Part shown: positions 44,343 through 55,139 of the stretch, one piece after another | How the letters are laid out: each line of letters begins with the position of its first letter | Numbering within the stretch: the first letter of the stretch is position 1 | NCBI RefSeq assembly: GCF_024169245.1 | Contig: NZ_JALJWP010000001.1 | Span: 434,001-498,000 of the forward strand | Source of the DNA: Pseudomonas koreensis | GTDB taxonomy: Bacteria; Pseudomonadota; Gammaproteobacteria; Pseudomonadales; Pseudomonadaceae | Length of the DNA: 64,000 nt | Reading direction: 5' to 3' | Notes under the pieces: model-generated | What the model was told of the DNA's origin: nothing | The model's database searches: none | What the model saw: the letters and a program-made list of their open reading frames with translations, nothing else | Made by a program: the position numbers and the translations under genes

Positions 44343-45103
44343 CAGCGGTAAAACAACGAATACCCCACCCGCCCCACCGCTTCATTGAGCAATTGCCCGC
44401 TCTGCCAGATCGACTTGAATTCCGGCAGCCAGCCGCCAAACGGTCTTGCGTTATCGGTACCAAGAAACCCGACCGGTGCCGGCACCACCTCAAATCCCGC
44501 CTGCTCAAAGCTCCACACCGCCCGCGGCATGTGCCACGCCTGCGTCACCACGACGACCCGCTTGATCCCCTGCGGCAAGAGAATATCCGCCGTCATCTTC
44601 GCGTTCTCCCACGTGGTGCGGCTCGCGCCTTCCTGCCAGCGTACCGTCACGTCGAAGTCATCGCGCAATGAATCCGCCATCAATTTCGCTTCGGTCGGGG
44701 GCGTGCCGTAATGCAGGCCGCCACTGGTCAGGATCGGTAACCCGGAGGCCTTGGCCAGGCGCGCCGCATAACGCTGGCGCTCGAGCCCGACGCCGGTTGG
44801 CTGGTCTTCGCCCCAGGCCAGATCACCGCGCTCGCGACCCGAGCCCAACACCACAATGGCATCGGCGCGTTGCGCCAGCGTCGCCCATTCCTGCCGCGCC
44901 AGCGGCGGCTCACGTTCCAGCGCCTTGGCGCTCCACTGCACTACCACCGGCAGGCTCATCAGCAGCAGGCCACCAAAACCGACGGCAAAACATACGCCAG
45001 CCAGGCGCGGCCGCGAGCGGCGCAGCCACCAGGCGGCCAGCAACAGCAGCAAGAGAATGCCGGGCGGCAAGAGCAGTTGTTTGATGAAGTATCGAAAGGG
45101 CAT
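44342..45103 (-). CDS. YdcF/ElyC-family envelope protein (DUF218)
   Basis: This 253-residue protein has two N-terminal membrane segments (about 10-28 and 34-54) and a periplasmic DUF218 domain: ADAIVVLGSGRERGD, GLPILTSGGLHYG, SRTTWENAKMTADIL and VVVVTQAWHMPRAVWSFEQAGF. In E. coli ElyC affects envelope polymer synthesis. A 9-bp hairpin abuts the start codon. The gene stands alone between lnt and the gene at 45209. Confidence 0.88.
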   Translation of the reverse strand: MPFRYFIKQLLLPPGILLLLLLAAWWLRRSRPRLAGVCFAVGFGGLLLMSLPVVVQWSAKALEREPPLARQEWATLAQRADAIVVLGSGRERGDLAWGEDQPTGVGLERQRYAARLAKASGLPILTSGGLHYGTPPTEAKLMADSLRDDFDVTVRWQEGASRTTWENAKMTADILLPQGIKRVVVVTQAWHMPRAVWSFEQAGFEVVPAPVGFLGTDNARPFGGWLPEFKSIWQSGQLLNEAVGRVGYSLFYR

Positions 45104-45126
45104 CGGGCATCTCCAAAAGATGCCCG
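45104..45126 (-). promoter_or_regulatory. Hairpin abutting the ydcF-like start codon
   Basis: In the mRNA, CGGGCATCT and AGATGCCCG pair perfectly (9 bp), with the loop TTTGG. The stem ends one base before the ATG, and the GGAG ribosome site spans the loop and stem. This would hinder initiation unless it is opened. Confidence 0.5.
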
Positions 45127-45208
45127 AAGCCTAAGAGTGTTAATCAAGGGTTACAACCAATAGGCGGGATCCTGTTGCAAAAGATCCGTTTACCGACCTG
45201 CCATGCGC

Positions 45209-45532
45209 TTACTTGGCCTGTACAGAGCGAACCTTGCCGGTGTCTCTGCGCGGCGCCTTGTCCTTGAGCCAGATGACCTTGGCCGAATGTGCTGCATCGA
45301 GCTGCTTCACTGCTTGAGACAGGCATCCCTGCGTTTCACGTTCACTGCGATCCAGATAGGCCTTGACCAGTTTGAACTCGGCGGGGCTCAAGCCACGCAA
45401 TTCCAGTTCCAGGGGGCGCTCGTCGCGCAGCCGGTCAGCGGTTTTCACGGCGTCCAGCGCCATGCCCAGACGATCGATCAACCTTTCGTACAGCTCGGGT
45501 TTCGTTACGTTTTTTTTCCGTTGCTCCACCAT
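45209..45532 (-). CDS. Conserved hypothetical protein
   Basis: This 107-residue soluble, charged and mainly helical protein contains LYERLIDRLGMALDAVKTADRLRDERPLELELRGLSPAEF and ends KDKAPRRDTGKVRSVQAK. GAGGTGAGGG precedes the ATG. An A8 run (plus-strand T8 at 45510-45517) falls in codons 6-8. It is divergent from leuS; the position resembles P. aeruginosa PA3986 as I recall it. Function is unknown. Confidence 0.75.
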   Translation of the reverse strand: MVEQRKKNVTKPELYERLIDRLGMALDAVKTADRLRDERPLELELRGLSPAEFKLVKAYLDRSERETQGCLSQAVKQLDAAHSAKVIWLKDKAPRRDTGKVRSVQAK

Positions 45533-45652
45533 CCCTCACCTCATTGAAGATAAGACTCACTCCCCAGTTAGAGCTTAGCTTCGCTGCACGAACCGGCTAC
45601 ACGCCGCGACCAACGGCCCTCGTCGCCCAAAAGCTCTGGCAAACAGCTGTAA

Positions 45653-48394
<2,742 letters not shown>

Positions 48395-48402
48395 ATTGGA
48401 TC

Positions 48403-48426
48403 GGCTGCCAGGCTCGCCTGGCAGCC
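48403..48426 (+). terminator. Intercistronic hairpin between leuS and lptE
   Basis: GGCTGCCAGG-CTCG-CCTGGCAGCC, a perfect 10-bp stem 9 bp after the leuS stop. There is no T run, so it probably stabilises or attenuates rather than terminates. Confidence 0.5.
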
Positions 48427-48482
48427 AGTAAAACCTTTCGGGCCGCAGAGTCGGCTCACCTGGTTTCAAGGGGAGCAACACA

Positions 48483-49088
48483 ATGATCAAACGCAATCTG
48501 CTGGTGATGGGCCTCGCCGTTCTGCTGAGCGCCTGCGGTTTCCAGTTGCGTGGTACCGGCACCAACGAACTGTCGATCAAGGAAATCGACCTGAGCGCGC
48601 GCAACGCGTACGGCGAAACCGTGACACAGCTGCGTCAGACGCTGGAATCCAGCGGCGTCAAGGTCTACAGCGGCGCGCCGTACAAGCTGTACCTGGCTGA
48701 CGAGCAGGAAAGCCAGCGCATCCTCAGCTATGCCGGTGCCGGCCGCACAGGCGAGTATCAGGTCAACACCGTGCTGAGCTATGACATCCGCGGCGAGAAG
48801 AACCTGTCCCTGCTTAGCGACAAACTTGAAGTACAGAAGGTGTTCATTCACGACGGCAACAACCTCGTCGGTTCCGACCAGGAAGCCAATGATGCCCGTC
48901 ATGAAATTCGCCGCGAGCTGGTCCAGCGCATGATGCTGCGCCTGTCGCAACTGACCCCGAGCCAGTTGCAGCAACTGCAGCAAACCGCCAACGACCGCGC
49001 CAAGGCTGAAGCCGATGCGCTGGAAGCGGCACAAAAGGCTGAGGCGGAAACGCCGCGTCAGTCGCCGCTCGAAATCCCGCAGCAGTAA
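48483..49088 (+). CDS. lptE: LPS-assembly lipoprotein LptE
   Basis: This outer-membrane lipoprotein plugs LptD during LPS export. It has 201 residues (193 in E. coli). The lipobox LLSAC is followed by GFQLRGTGTNELSIKEIDLSA, the LptE opening. The C terminus is Gln/Ala/Glu-rich. AAGGGGAG precedes the ATG. It lies between leuS and holA, as in many proteobacteria. Confidence 0.94.
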   Translation: MIKRNLLVMGLAVLLSACGFQLRGTGTNELSIKEIDLSARNAYGETVTQLRQTLESSGVKVYSGAPYKLYLADEQESQRILSYAGAGRTGEYQVNTVLSYDIRGEKNLSLLSDKLEVQKVFIHDGNNLVGSDQEANDARHEIRRELVQRMMLRLSQLTPSQLQQLQQTANDRAKAEADALEAAQKAEAETPRQSPLEIPQQ

Positions 49089-49095
49089 GACGGCC

Positions 49096-49113
49096 GGGGC
49101 GCTCAGGCGCCCC
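49096..49113 (+). terminator. Intercistronic hairpin between lptE and holA
   Basis: GGGGCGC-TCAG-GCGCCCC, a 7-bp GC stem 8 bp after the lptE stop, without a T run. Confidence 0.45.
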
Positions 49114-49127
49114 GCTCGCCCTTCCTT

Positions 49128-50165
49128 ATGAAGCTCGCTCCCGCGCAACTCGGCAAACACCTGCAAGGCGCCCTCGCGCCGGTCTACATCATCAGCGGCG
49201 ATGACCCGTTACTGTGTCAGGAAGCCGCCGACGCCATCCGCACCGCTGCTCGTCAGCAAGGTTTCGACGAACGCCAGGTATTCGCCGCCGACGCCAATTT
49301 CGATTGGGGTACGTTGCTGCAGGCCGGTGCGAGCTTGTCGCTGTTCGCCGAAAAACGCCTGCTGGAACTGCGCCTGCCCTCAGGCAAGCCCGGCGACAAA
49401 GGTGCTGCGGCGCTGATCGAATATTGCTCGCGCCCCGCCGAGGACACGCTGCTGCTGATCAGCCTGCCCAAGCTCGATGGCAGTGCGCAGAAAACCAAGT
49501 GGGGCAAGGCGCTGGTCGAAGGCCAGCAAACCCAGTTCGTGCAGATCTGGCCGGTGGATGCCAATCAGCTGCCGAGCTGGATCCGTCAGCGTCTGTCGCA
49601 GGCCGGCCTGTCGGCCAGTCAGGACGCCGTCGAATTGATTGCCGCGCGTGTCGAAGGCAACCTCCTCGCCGCCGCTCAGGAAATCGAAAAGCTCAAGTTG
49701 ATGGCCGAAGGCGGGCAGATCACCGTCGAAACCGTGCAGGCCGCCGTGGCCGACAGTGCGCGGTTCGACGTGTTCGGCCTCACTGACGCGGTACTCAACG
49801 GCGAACCGGCCCACGCCTTGCGCATGCTTGAGGGTTTGCGCGGCGAAGGCGTCGAGCCGCCGGTGATCCTTTGGGCACTGGCGCGGGAGTTGCGTCTGCT
49901 GGCCAACATCTCCCTGCAATACAGCCAGGGCACTGCGCTGGACAAGTGCTTCAGCCAGTCGAAACCGCCGGTCTGGGACAAGCGCAAACCGCTGATGAGC
50001 AAGGCTCTGCAACGCTACTCGGCGCCACGCTGGGCGCAATTGTTGCTTGAAGCCCAGCGCATCGATGCGCAGATCAAGGGTCAGGCGGCGGGTTCGCCGT
50101 GGATGAGCCTGAGTCGTCTGGCTTTATTGATGTCAGGCCAGCGACTGTCATTGCCTGCTGAATAA
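49128..50165 (+). CDS. holA: DNA polymerase III delta subunit
   Basis: This clamp-loader delta subunit opens the beta clamp. It has 345 residues (343 in E. coli). It opens with MKLAPAQLGKHLQGALAPVYIISGDDPLLCQEAADAIR, has SLSLFAEKRLLELRLPSGKPG (beta-contact region), and ends with a helical collar domain (IKGQAAGSPWMSLSRLALLMSG). A REPIN starts at its stop codon. Confidence 0.95.
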   Translation: MKLAPAQLGKHLQGALAPVYIISGDDPLLCQEAADAIRTAARQQGFDERQVFAADANFDWGTLLQAGASLSLFAEKRLLELRLPSGKPGDKGAAALIEYCSRPAEDTLLLISLPKLDGSAQKTKWGKALVEGQQTQFVQIWPVDANQLPSWIRQRLSQAGLSASQDAVELIAARVEGNLLAAAQEIEKLKLMAEGGQITVETVQAAVADSARFDVFGLTDAVLNGEPAHALRMLEGLRGEGVEPPVILWALARELRLLANISLQYSQGTALDKCFSQSKPPVWDKRKPLMSKALQRYSAPRWAQLLLEAQRIDAQIKGQAAGSPWMSLSRLALLMSGQRLSLPAE

Positions 50166-50243
50166 GATCAAAAGATCGCAGCCTTCGGCAGCTCCTACAC
50201 CGATCCCTGTAGGAGCTGCGGCACGCTGCGATCTTTTGATCTT
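50165..50243. repeat. REPIN, family B, directly after holA
   Basis: Arms AAGATCAAAAGATCGCAGCC and its partner with a CGGCACG tip. The plus-strand half ends CTTTTGATCTTGTTTT, so it might also end holA transcription. Confidence 0.9.
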
Positions 50244-50340
50244 GTTTTCCTACAAACACTGCCCATATTTGTCCTATAGACAGATGCCCGACATCGGCAG
50301 ATTATTCCCCCCGCAAAACTCACCTCACCGAGAGAAGCTC

Positions 50341-50505
50341 ATGAGCAAAAAGCCAGCAAAGCATGGCCCCAACAAGGCCAAATCCATCGTCGCCCAGCCC
50401 TTGTTCCGCAGTCGTCAGGAACGACCAGCCAAGGGCAAAGGCAGCTACCGCCGCGAAGCCTTCCGGTCTGACAACCGGGAGGCTTTTTACTTTCTGGCTG
50501 CCTGA
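50341..50505 (+). CDS. arfA: Alternative ribosome-rescue factor A
   Basis: ArfA recruits RF2 to ribosomes stalled on non-stop mRNA when tmRNA is overloaded. This frame has 54 codons. The core AQPLFRSRQERPAKGKGSYR matches the ArfA signature (PLFR, then KGKGSY). GAGAGAAG precedes the ATG. An intrinsic terminator (50456-50488) lies inside the frame, so most mRNA should end near codon 49 with no stop codon. Such non-stop transcripts are how E. coli makes ArfA under tmRNA control. Read-through yields the C terminus FYFLAA, like an ssrA degron. Confidence 0.85.
   Translation: MSKKPAKHGPNKAKSIVAQPLFRSRQERPAKGKGSYRREAFRSDNREAFYFLAA
50456..50488 (+). terminator. Intrinsic terminator inside the arfA reading frame
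   Basis: AAGCCTTCCGGT and ACCGGGAGGCTT form a 12-bp stem (one G-T pair) with a 6-nt loop, followed by TTT then ACTTT. It ends 17 bases before the arfA stop codon. Confidence 0.8.
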
Positions 50506-50566
50506 AGCGCACCACCCCCCGCTCATGTTAAGGTCTGCACCTGATTCGTTTCCCCTGGAACTGTGC

Positions 50567-51889
50567 ATGCCCCCAAGTCTTTCCCGTCGTTGGCCCGTGC
50601 GCCAATTGATCGCTGCCTCCAGCTTCATTCTGCTTGTCGCCTGCGCGGAAAAACCCACCGCTGCCGATGCACAACCGCTTCAAGCCGCCCCCGTGCCCAC
50701 GGCCCCAGCGATTATCCCGCCGGTAGTGCCGTCCGCCGATCCGCTCGATATTCAACCGACCCAGACTTTTGCCGAATGGCAGGCGGGTTTTCGCAAGGAC
50801 GCCCTCGCCGCCGGGGTTCGCCCTGAGCTGTTCGATCAGGCATTTGCCAATGTCAGCTTCGACGCCAGCGTGATTCGCGCCGATCGCAGTCAGCCAGAGT
50901 TTTCCCGGCCAGTATGGGAATATCTCGATGGCGCGCTGTCGCCGCTGCGCGTGCGCAAAGGCCAGGCATTGATCAATCAGTACGCCGACATTCTGCAGAG
51001 CATTGAGCAACGGTACGGCGTTGATCGCCAGGCACTGGTGTCGGTGTGGGGCATGGAAAGCAATTTCGGCCAGTTCCAGGGCAGCAAGTCGGTGATCAAC
51101 TCGCTGGCCACCCTCGCCTACGAAGGGCGTCGCCCGGGCTTTGCTCACGCCCAATTGATCGCCGCCCTGCAGATTCTGCAACAGGGCGATATCACCCCGG
51201 AGAAAATGCTCGGCTCCTGGGCCGGGGCAATGGGCCAGACCCAGTTCATCCCGACTACTTACAACACCCACGCCGTGGATTTCGACGGTGATGGTCGCCG
51301 CGATATCTGGGGCAGCCCCGCCGATGCTCTGGCCTCGACCGCACATTATCTGCAAAGCTCGGGCTGGCAGCGTGGTCAGCCGTGGGGGTTTGAAGTGCAA
51401 CTGCCGAGCAGCTTCAACTACACCCTGGCGGATGGCACGATTCGTAAAAGTGTTGCTGAATGGCGGCAACTGGGCGTGAGCCTGCCCAATGGTGCGCAGG
51501 TGCCAGCCGGGTCCGAACAACTGTCCGCTGCCCTGCTCTTGCCAGCCGGTTATCGTGGCCCGGCGTTTCTGGTCCTCGATAACTTCCGGGCGATCCTCAA
51601 GTACAACAATTCGTCATCGTATGCGTTGGCGGTGAGTCTGTTGTCGGAGCGATTCGAAGGCGCAGGCCTGATCAATGGCAACTGGCCGAAAGACGATCTG
51701 CCGCTAAGCCGCACCGAGCGCATCGAGCTGCAGACGCTGTTGAGCGCGCGTAACTACGATGCCGGCGCGGCTGACGGGATTATTGGCGCCAACACCCGCA
51801 AAGCGATTCGCAGCGCGCAGCAAGCGCTGGGGTGGCCGGCGGATGGTTATCCGACGCACAAGTTGCTTGAGAGCCTGCGTAGCCAATAG
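50567..51889 (+). CDS. Lytic murein transglycosylase (MltB-like, lipoprotein)
   Basis: It cleaves peptidoglycan glycan strands. The protein has about 440 residues: lipobox ILLVAC, a Pro/Ala linker, an SLT_2 domain with the catalytic Glu in SVWGMESNFGQFQG and AGAMGQTQFIPTTYNTHAVDFDGDG, and a C-terminal PG_binding_1 domain (GAADGIIGANTRKAIRSAQQ). The start is uncertain; an ATG at 50525 is possible. It is a paralogue of mltB at 57495. Confidence 0.9.
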   Translation: MPPSLSRRWPVRQLIAASSFILLVACAEKPTAADAQPLQAAPVPTAPAIIPPVVPSADPLDIQPTQTFAEWQAGFRKDALAAGVRPELFDQAFANVSFDASVIRADRSQPEFSRPVWEYLDGALSPLRVRKGQALINQYADILQSIEQRYGVDRQALVSVWGMESNFGQFQGSKSVINSLATLAYEGRRPGFAHAQLIAALQILQQGDITPEKMLGSWAGAMGQTQFIPTTYNTHAVDFDGDGRRDIWGSPADALASTAHYLQSSGWQRGQPWGFEVQLPSSFNYTLADGTIRKSVAEWRQLGVSLPNGAQVPAGSEQLSAALLLPAGYRGPAFLVLDNFRAILKYNNSSSYALAVSLLSERFEGAGLINGNWPKDDLPLSRTERIELQTLLSARNYDAGAADGIIGANTRKAIRSAQQALGWPADGYPTHKLLESLRSQ

Positions 51890-51894
51890 AACAA

Positions 51895-51976
51895 ATCAAA
51901 AGATCGCAGCCTTCGGCAGCTCCTACATGGGATTGACGAGCGTCCTGTAGGAGCTGCCGAAGGCTGCGATCTTTTG
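51895..51976. repeat. REPIN, family B
   Basis: Near-perfect arms ATCAAAAGATCGCAGCCTTC and GAAGGCTGCGATCTTTTGA around about 15 nt, between convergent genes. Confidence 0.9.
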
Positions 51977-51989
51977 AGCCTCACCCGAA

Positions 51990-52937
51990 TTATCGGATGA
52001 CCACATCCTGCTCCAGCAGCAACTCCTGCTTCCCCGCATCCAGGCGCACCAGCGCGCCCAACGGCAGCGTCAGGTTCGGGTCGCAATGACCACTGCGCCA
52101 GCCCGACAACACTGGGATCCGTAACGGCTCAAACGTCTGCTTGAGCAAGCGATTCAGCGCGCTCACATCCACCCCGGCGATGTCCCCGACCAGCACACCG
52201 CGCAGCCTCGCCAACTTGCCGGCCAGACGCATCTGGGTCAGCAGGCGGTCGATACGGTACAGCGGCTCGTTGATGTCCTCGATAAACAGAATCACCCCTT
52301 CGACATCAATTTCGTAGGGCGTGCCGAGAGTTGCAGCGATCATCGCCAGATTGCCGCCAAGCAACCGCCCGTGAGCAATGCCCGGTTCGACGGTTGATAG
52401 CGGATACGCCGCGGGATGGCTGAACACACTGCCCGTTTTCAGTTGCCCGCGCAGCATGGCGAAAAATGACGTAACGGTCGGCGGTTCCTTGTCGCCCAGC
52501 AGGTCGGCATTGAGTAGCGGGCCGTGAAAGGTCACAAACCCGGCATAGCGGCTGATGGCCAGATGCAGCGCGGTAATGTCGCTGTAGCCGACAAAGGGTT
52601 TGGCGTGACGGCTGAGCAGGTCGTAATCGATTCGGTCCAGCAGGCGCGGCGTGCCGTAGCCGCCGCGCAGGCAAATAATGGCGTCGACTTGAGGATCAGC
52701 GAACGCCGCGTGCAGATCGCGCAGACGCACGTCATCACTGCCGGCCAGATAGCCGTCCTTCTCGTAGACGCCCGGAAACACCTTCAGCCCATAGCCGCGG
52801 GCGCGCATCCATTGCAGCGCCTTATCGGTGTCCAGAGCACCCGGGCCGGCCGGTGCAATGACGCCGATCAGCCCTTCCGAGGGCAATGCGGGCACGGCCT
52901 TGTGCGGGCAGAGTGTATGGGTCGGTCGAATGGTCAT
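51990..52937 (-). CDS. ldcA: Muramoyltetrapeptide LD-carboxypeptidase
   Basis: This S66 peptidase removes D-Ala from recycled murein tetrapeptides in the cytoplasm. It has 315 residues. The nucleophile Ser is in KPFVGYSDITALH; RGGYGTPRLLDRIDY, LFIEDINEPLYRIDRLL (Glu) and SGHCDPNLTLPLG (His) complete the site. The start is MTIRPTHT, with GGGAGA upstream. Confidence 0.92.
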   Translation of the reverse strand: MTIRPTHTLCPHKAVPALPSEGLIGVIAPAGPGALDTDKALQWMRARGYGLKVFPGVYEKDGYLAGSDDVRLRDLHAAFADPQVDAIICLRGGYGTPRLLDRIDYDLLSRHAKPFVGYSDITALHLAISRYAGFVTFHGPLLNADLLGDKEPPTVTSFFAMLRGQLKTGSVFSHPAAYPLSTVEPGIAHGRLLGGNLAMIAATLGTPYEIDVEGVILFIEDINEPLYRIDRLLTQMRLAGKLARLRGVLVGDIAGVDVSALNRLLKQTFEPLRIPVLSGWRSGHCDPNLTLPLGALVRLDAGKQELLLEQDVVIR

Positions 52938-53052
52938 CCTTGGATCTCCCTGTGAATTGATGCTCACACATTAGTCAGGAACGTGAACAAACAGAAGAGG
53001 ATCAGTCACGCCGTGCATTGAAGGAAAAATCAGCAGCGAGTGTAAGTCAGGC

Positions 53053-53096
53053 AAAAAAATGCCCGCCGGGTATCAAACCTCGGCGGGCATTTTTTC
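53053..53096 (-). terminator. Bidirectional terminator after lipA
   Basis: AAATGCCCGCCG and CGGCGGGCATTT pair, with A7 on one side and T7 on the other, 10 bp beyond the lipA stop. It closes the lipA operon; nothing reads into it from the other side. Confidence 0.85.
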
Positions 53097-53106
53097 GGGC
53101 GCTGAA

Positions 53107-54129
53107 TCAGGACCCCAGCAGCTCGGCCTTGACCAGCTTCGCCTGCTCGTCGGCGTGGTACGAGGAACGTACCAGCGGGCCCGACGCAACGTTCTTGAAG
53201 CCCATCTTGTAACCTTCTTCGGCGAACCAGGCGAAGGTGTCCGGGTGCACGAAACGCTGCACCGGCAAGTGGCTGCGCGACGGTTGCAGGTATTGGCCGA
53301 GGGTCAGCATGTCGATGTCATGTTCGCGCATGCGCTTCATGACTTCGATGACTTCCTCGTCGGTCTCGCCCAGACCCAGCATCAGGCCGGACTTGGTCGG
53401 GATATGCGGCATCATCTGCTTGAAGCGTTGCAGCAGGGTCAGCGACCACTGGTAATCCGAACCCGGGCGCGCAGCCTTGTACAGGCGCGGCACGGTTTCC
53501 AGGTTGTGGTTGAACACATCCGGCGGCTCGGCGGCGGTGATTTCCAGGGCGATGTCCATGCGGCCACGGTAGTCCGGGACCAGGGTTTCGAGCTGCACGT
53601 TCGGCGACAGTTTGCGGATTTCGCGGATGCAGTCGGCGAAGTGCTGGGCACCGCCGTCACGCAGGTCATCGCGGTCAACCGAAGTAATCACTACGTACTT
53701 GAGCTTGAGGTCGGCGATGGCGATGGCCAGGCTTTCCGGCTCGTTGACGTCCAGTGGCTTCGGACGACCGTGGCCAACGTCGCAGAACGGGCAGCGACGG
53801 GTGCAGATGTCGCCCATGATCATGAAGGTCGCGGTGCCGCCGGAGAAGCATTCGCCGAGGTTCGGGCAGGAGGCTTCTTCGCAGACGCTGTGCAGCTTGT
53901 GCTTGCGCAGCAGGCTCTTGATGCGGTCGACTTCCGGCGAAACCGGGATGCGCACGCGAATCCAGTCGGGTTTCTTCGGCAGTTCGGTAGTCGGGATGAT
54001 CTTGACCGGGATGCGTGCAACCTTCTCGGCGCCGCGCAGCTTGACGCCGGCTTCGACCTTGGGACGCGGGGCCGGGCGCTCGGTCACGTCGAGCGTCGGG
54101 ATCATGGTTTGCACTGCATCAGTAGTCAT
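53107..54129 (-). CDS. lipA: Lipoyl synthase
   Basis: This radical-SAM enzyme inserts sulfur into octanoyl domains. It has 340 residues. The auxiliary cluster Cys are in [12 protein letters not shown], the radical-SAM Cys in [13 protein letters not shown], and the C-terminal Ser in VRSSYHADE. The start is MTTDAVQT, one base after the lipB stop, so the genes are coupled. Confidence 0.96.
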   Translation of the reverse strand: MTTDAVQTMIPTLDVTERPAPRPKVEAGVKLRGAEKVARIPVKIIPTTELPKKPDWIRVRIPVSPEVDRIKSLLRKHKLHSVCEEASCPNLGECFSGGTATFMIMGDICTRRCPFCDVGHGRPKPLDVNEPESLAIAIADLKLKYVVITSVDRDDLRDGGAQHFADCIREIRKLSPNVQLETLVPDYRGRMDIALEITAAEPPDVFNHNLETVPRLYKAARPGSDYQWSLTLLQRFKQMMPHIPTKSGLMLGLGETDEEVIEVMKRMREHDIDMLTLGQYLQPSRSHLPVQRFVHPDTFAWFAEEGYKMGFKNVASGPLVRSSYHADEQAKLVKAELLGS

Positions 54130-54130
54130 A

Positions 54131-54778
54131 TCAGTCGATTCCGCCCGTGAGGGTCGTCTGCTCAGCATAGTCGAGGTGTTTGACGAGCTGCGCGCGCAGC
54201 CGGGCACTTACCTCGGCAAATTCAATCGATCCTGCGTGATCGCTCAGCTGGGTCATGGCCAGCCCGGCGTAGCCGCAGGGATTAATCCGTCGAAACGGTT
54301 CCAGGTTCATATCCACGTTCAGGGCCAGGCCATGAAAGGAACAACCGTGGCGAATGCGCAAACCCAGAGAAGCGATTTTCGCTCCATCGACATACACGCC
54401 GGGAGCATCTGGCTTAGCCGCGGCGGTGACGCCGTAGCTGGCCAGCAGTTCGATCAGGCAGGCTTCCATGCGGCTGACCAGATCACGCACGCCGAAACCC
54501 AGCTTGCGCACATCCAGTAACAGATAGGCCACCAGTTGCCCGGGGCCATGATAAGTCACTTGGCCGCCACGATCGACCTGCACCACCGGAATATCTCCCG
54601 GCAGCAACAGGTGTTCAGCCTTGCCGGCCTGGCCCTGGGTGAACACCGGCGGGTGTTCGACGAGCCAGATTTCGTCGGCGGCAGCATTGCCGCGTTCGTT
54701 GGTAAAGCGTTGCATGGCATGCCAGACCGGCTCGTAAGCCATCTGGCCCAGCTCGCGAAAGCCCAGCGTGCCGTGCAT
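54131..54778 (-). CDS. lipB: Octanoyltransferase
   Basis: It moves octanoate from ACP to lipoyl domains. The 215-residue protein has [18 protein letters not shown], the Lys of [12 protein letters not shown] and the Cys of INPCGYAGL. The ATG overlaps the stop of the DUF493 gene (TGATG); a GTG lies one codon before. Confidence 0.95.
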   Translation of the reverse strand: MHGTLGFRELGQMAYEPVWHAMQRFTNERGNAAADEIWLVEHPPVFTQGQAGKAEHLLLPGDIPVVQVDRGGQVTYHGPGQLVAYLLLDVRKLGFGVRDLVSRMEACLIELLASYGVTAAAKPDAPGVYVDGAKIASLGLRIRHGCSFHGLALNVDMNLEPFRRINPCGYAGLAMTQLSDHAGSIEFAEVSARLRAQLVKHLDYAEQTTLTGGID

Positions 54779-55053
54779 CACAACACCATATGCACGAAGC
54801 CGGTCGCCCGCAGTTCGCTGTTGATGTTGTACAGCTGATCCTGATCGGTGGCGACGATGTGCAACTGAATGGTGGTGTATTTGCCGTTGGTGCTTTGACG
54901 CTCGTCGACGCGCTCATCATTGATGGTCGCGTGTTTCTTGACGATGTCGATGATCTTGTCTTTGTTGCCTACACCGGTATCGCTGATCACCTTGACGGGA
55001 TAGTCCGTGACAGGGAATTCGATCTTTGGCGCCTTTACTTCGGTATCGGTCAT
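54778..55053 (-). CDS. ybeD: YbeD/DUF493 family protein
   Basis: This 91-residue protein has the YbeD alpha/beta fold: [19 protein letters not shown] and [25 protein letters not shown]. Its function is unknown, but it is consistently found with lipB and dacC. A GC-rich hairpin precedes it at 55092-55124. Confidence 0.93.
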   Translation of the reverse strand: MTDTEVKAPKIEFPVTDYPVKVISDTGVGNKDKIIDIVKKHATINDERVDERQSTNGKYTTIQLHIVATDQDQLYNINSELRATGFVHMVL

Positions 55054-55091
55054 GGCGTAACGGCCTCTAGAGTGCAAGCCGTGGTAACGCA

Positions 55092-55124
55092 CATGGCCCC
55101 GCACCGGATCGGGGCGGGGCCATG
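55092..55124 (-). terminator. GC-rich hairpin between dacC and ybeD
   Basis: CATGGCCCCGC and GCGGGGCCATG pair over 11 bp around an 11-nt loop. There is no T run, so partial attenuation or mRNA processing is more likely than full termination. Confidence 0.5.
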
Positions 55125-55139
55125 CAGGTCAACACTGAA

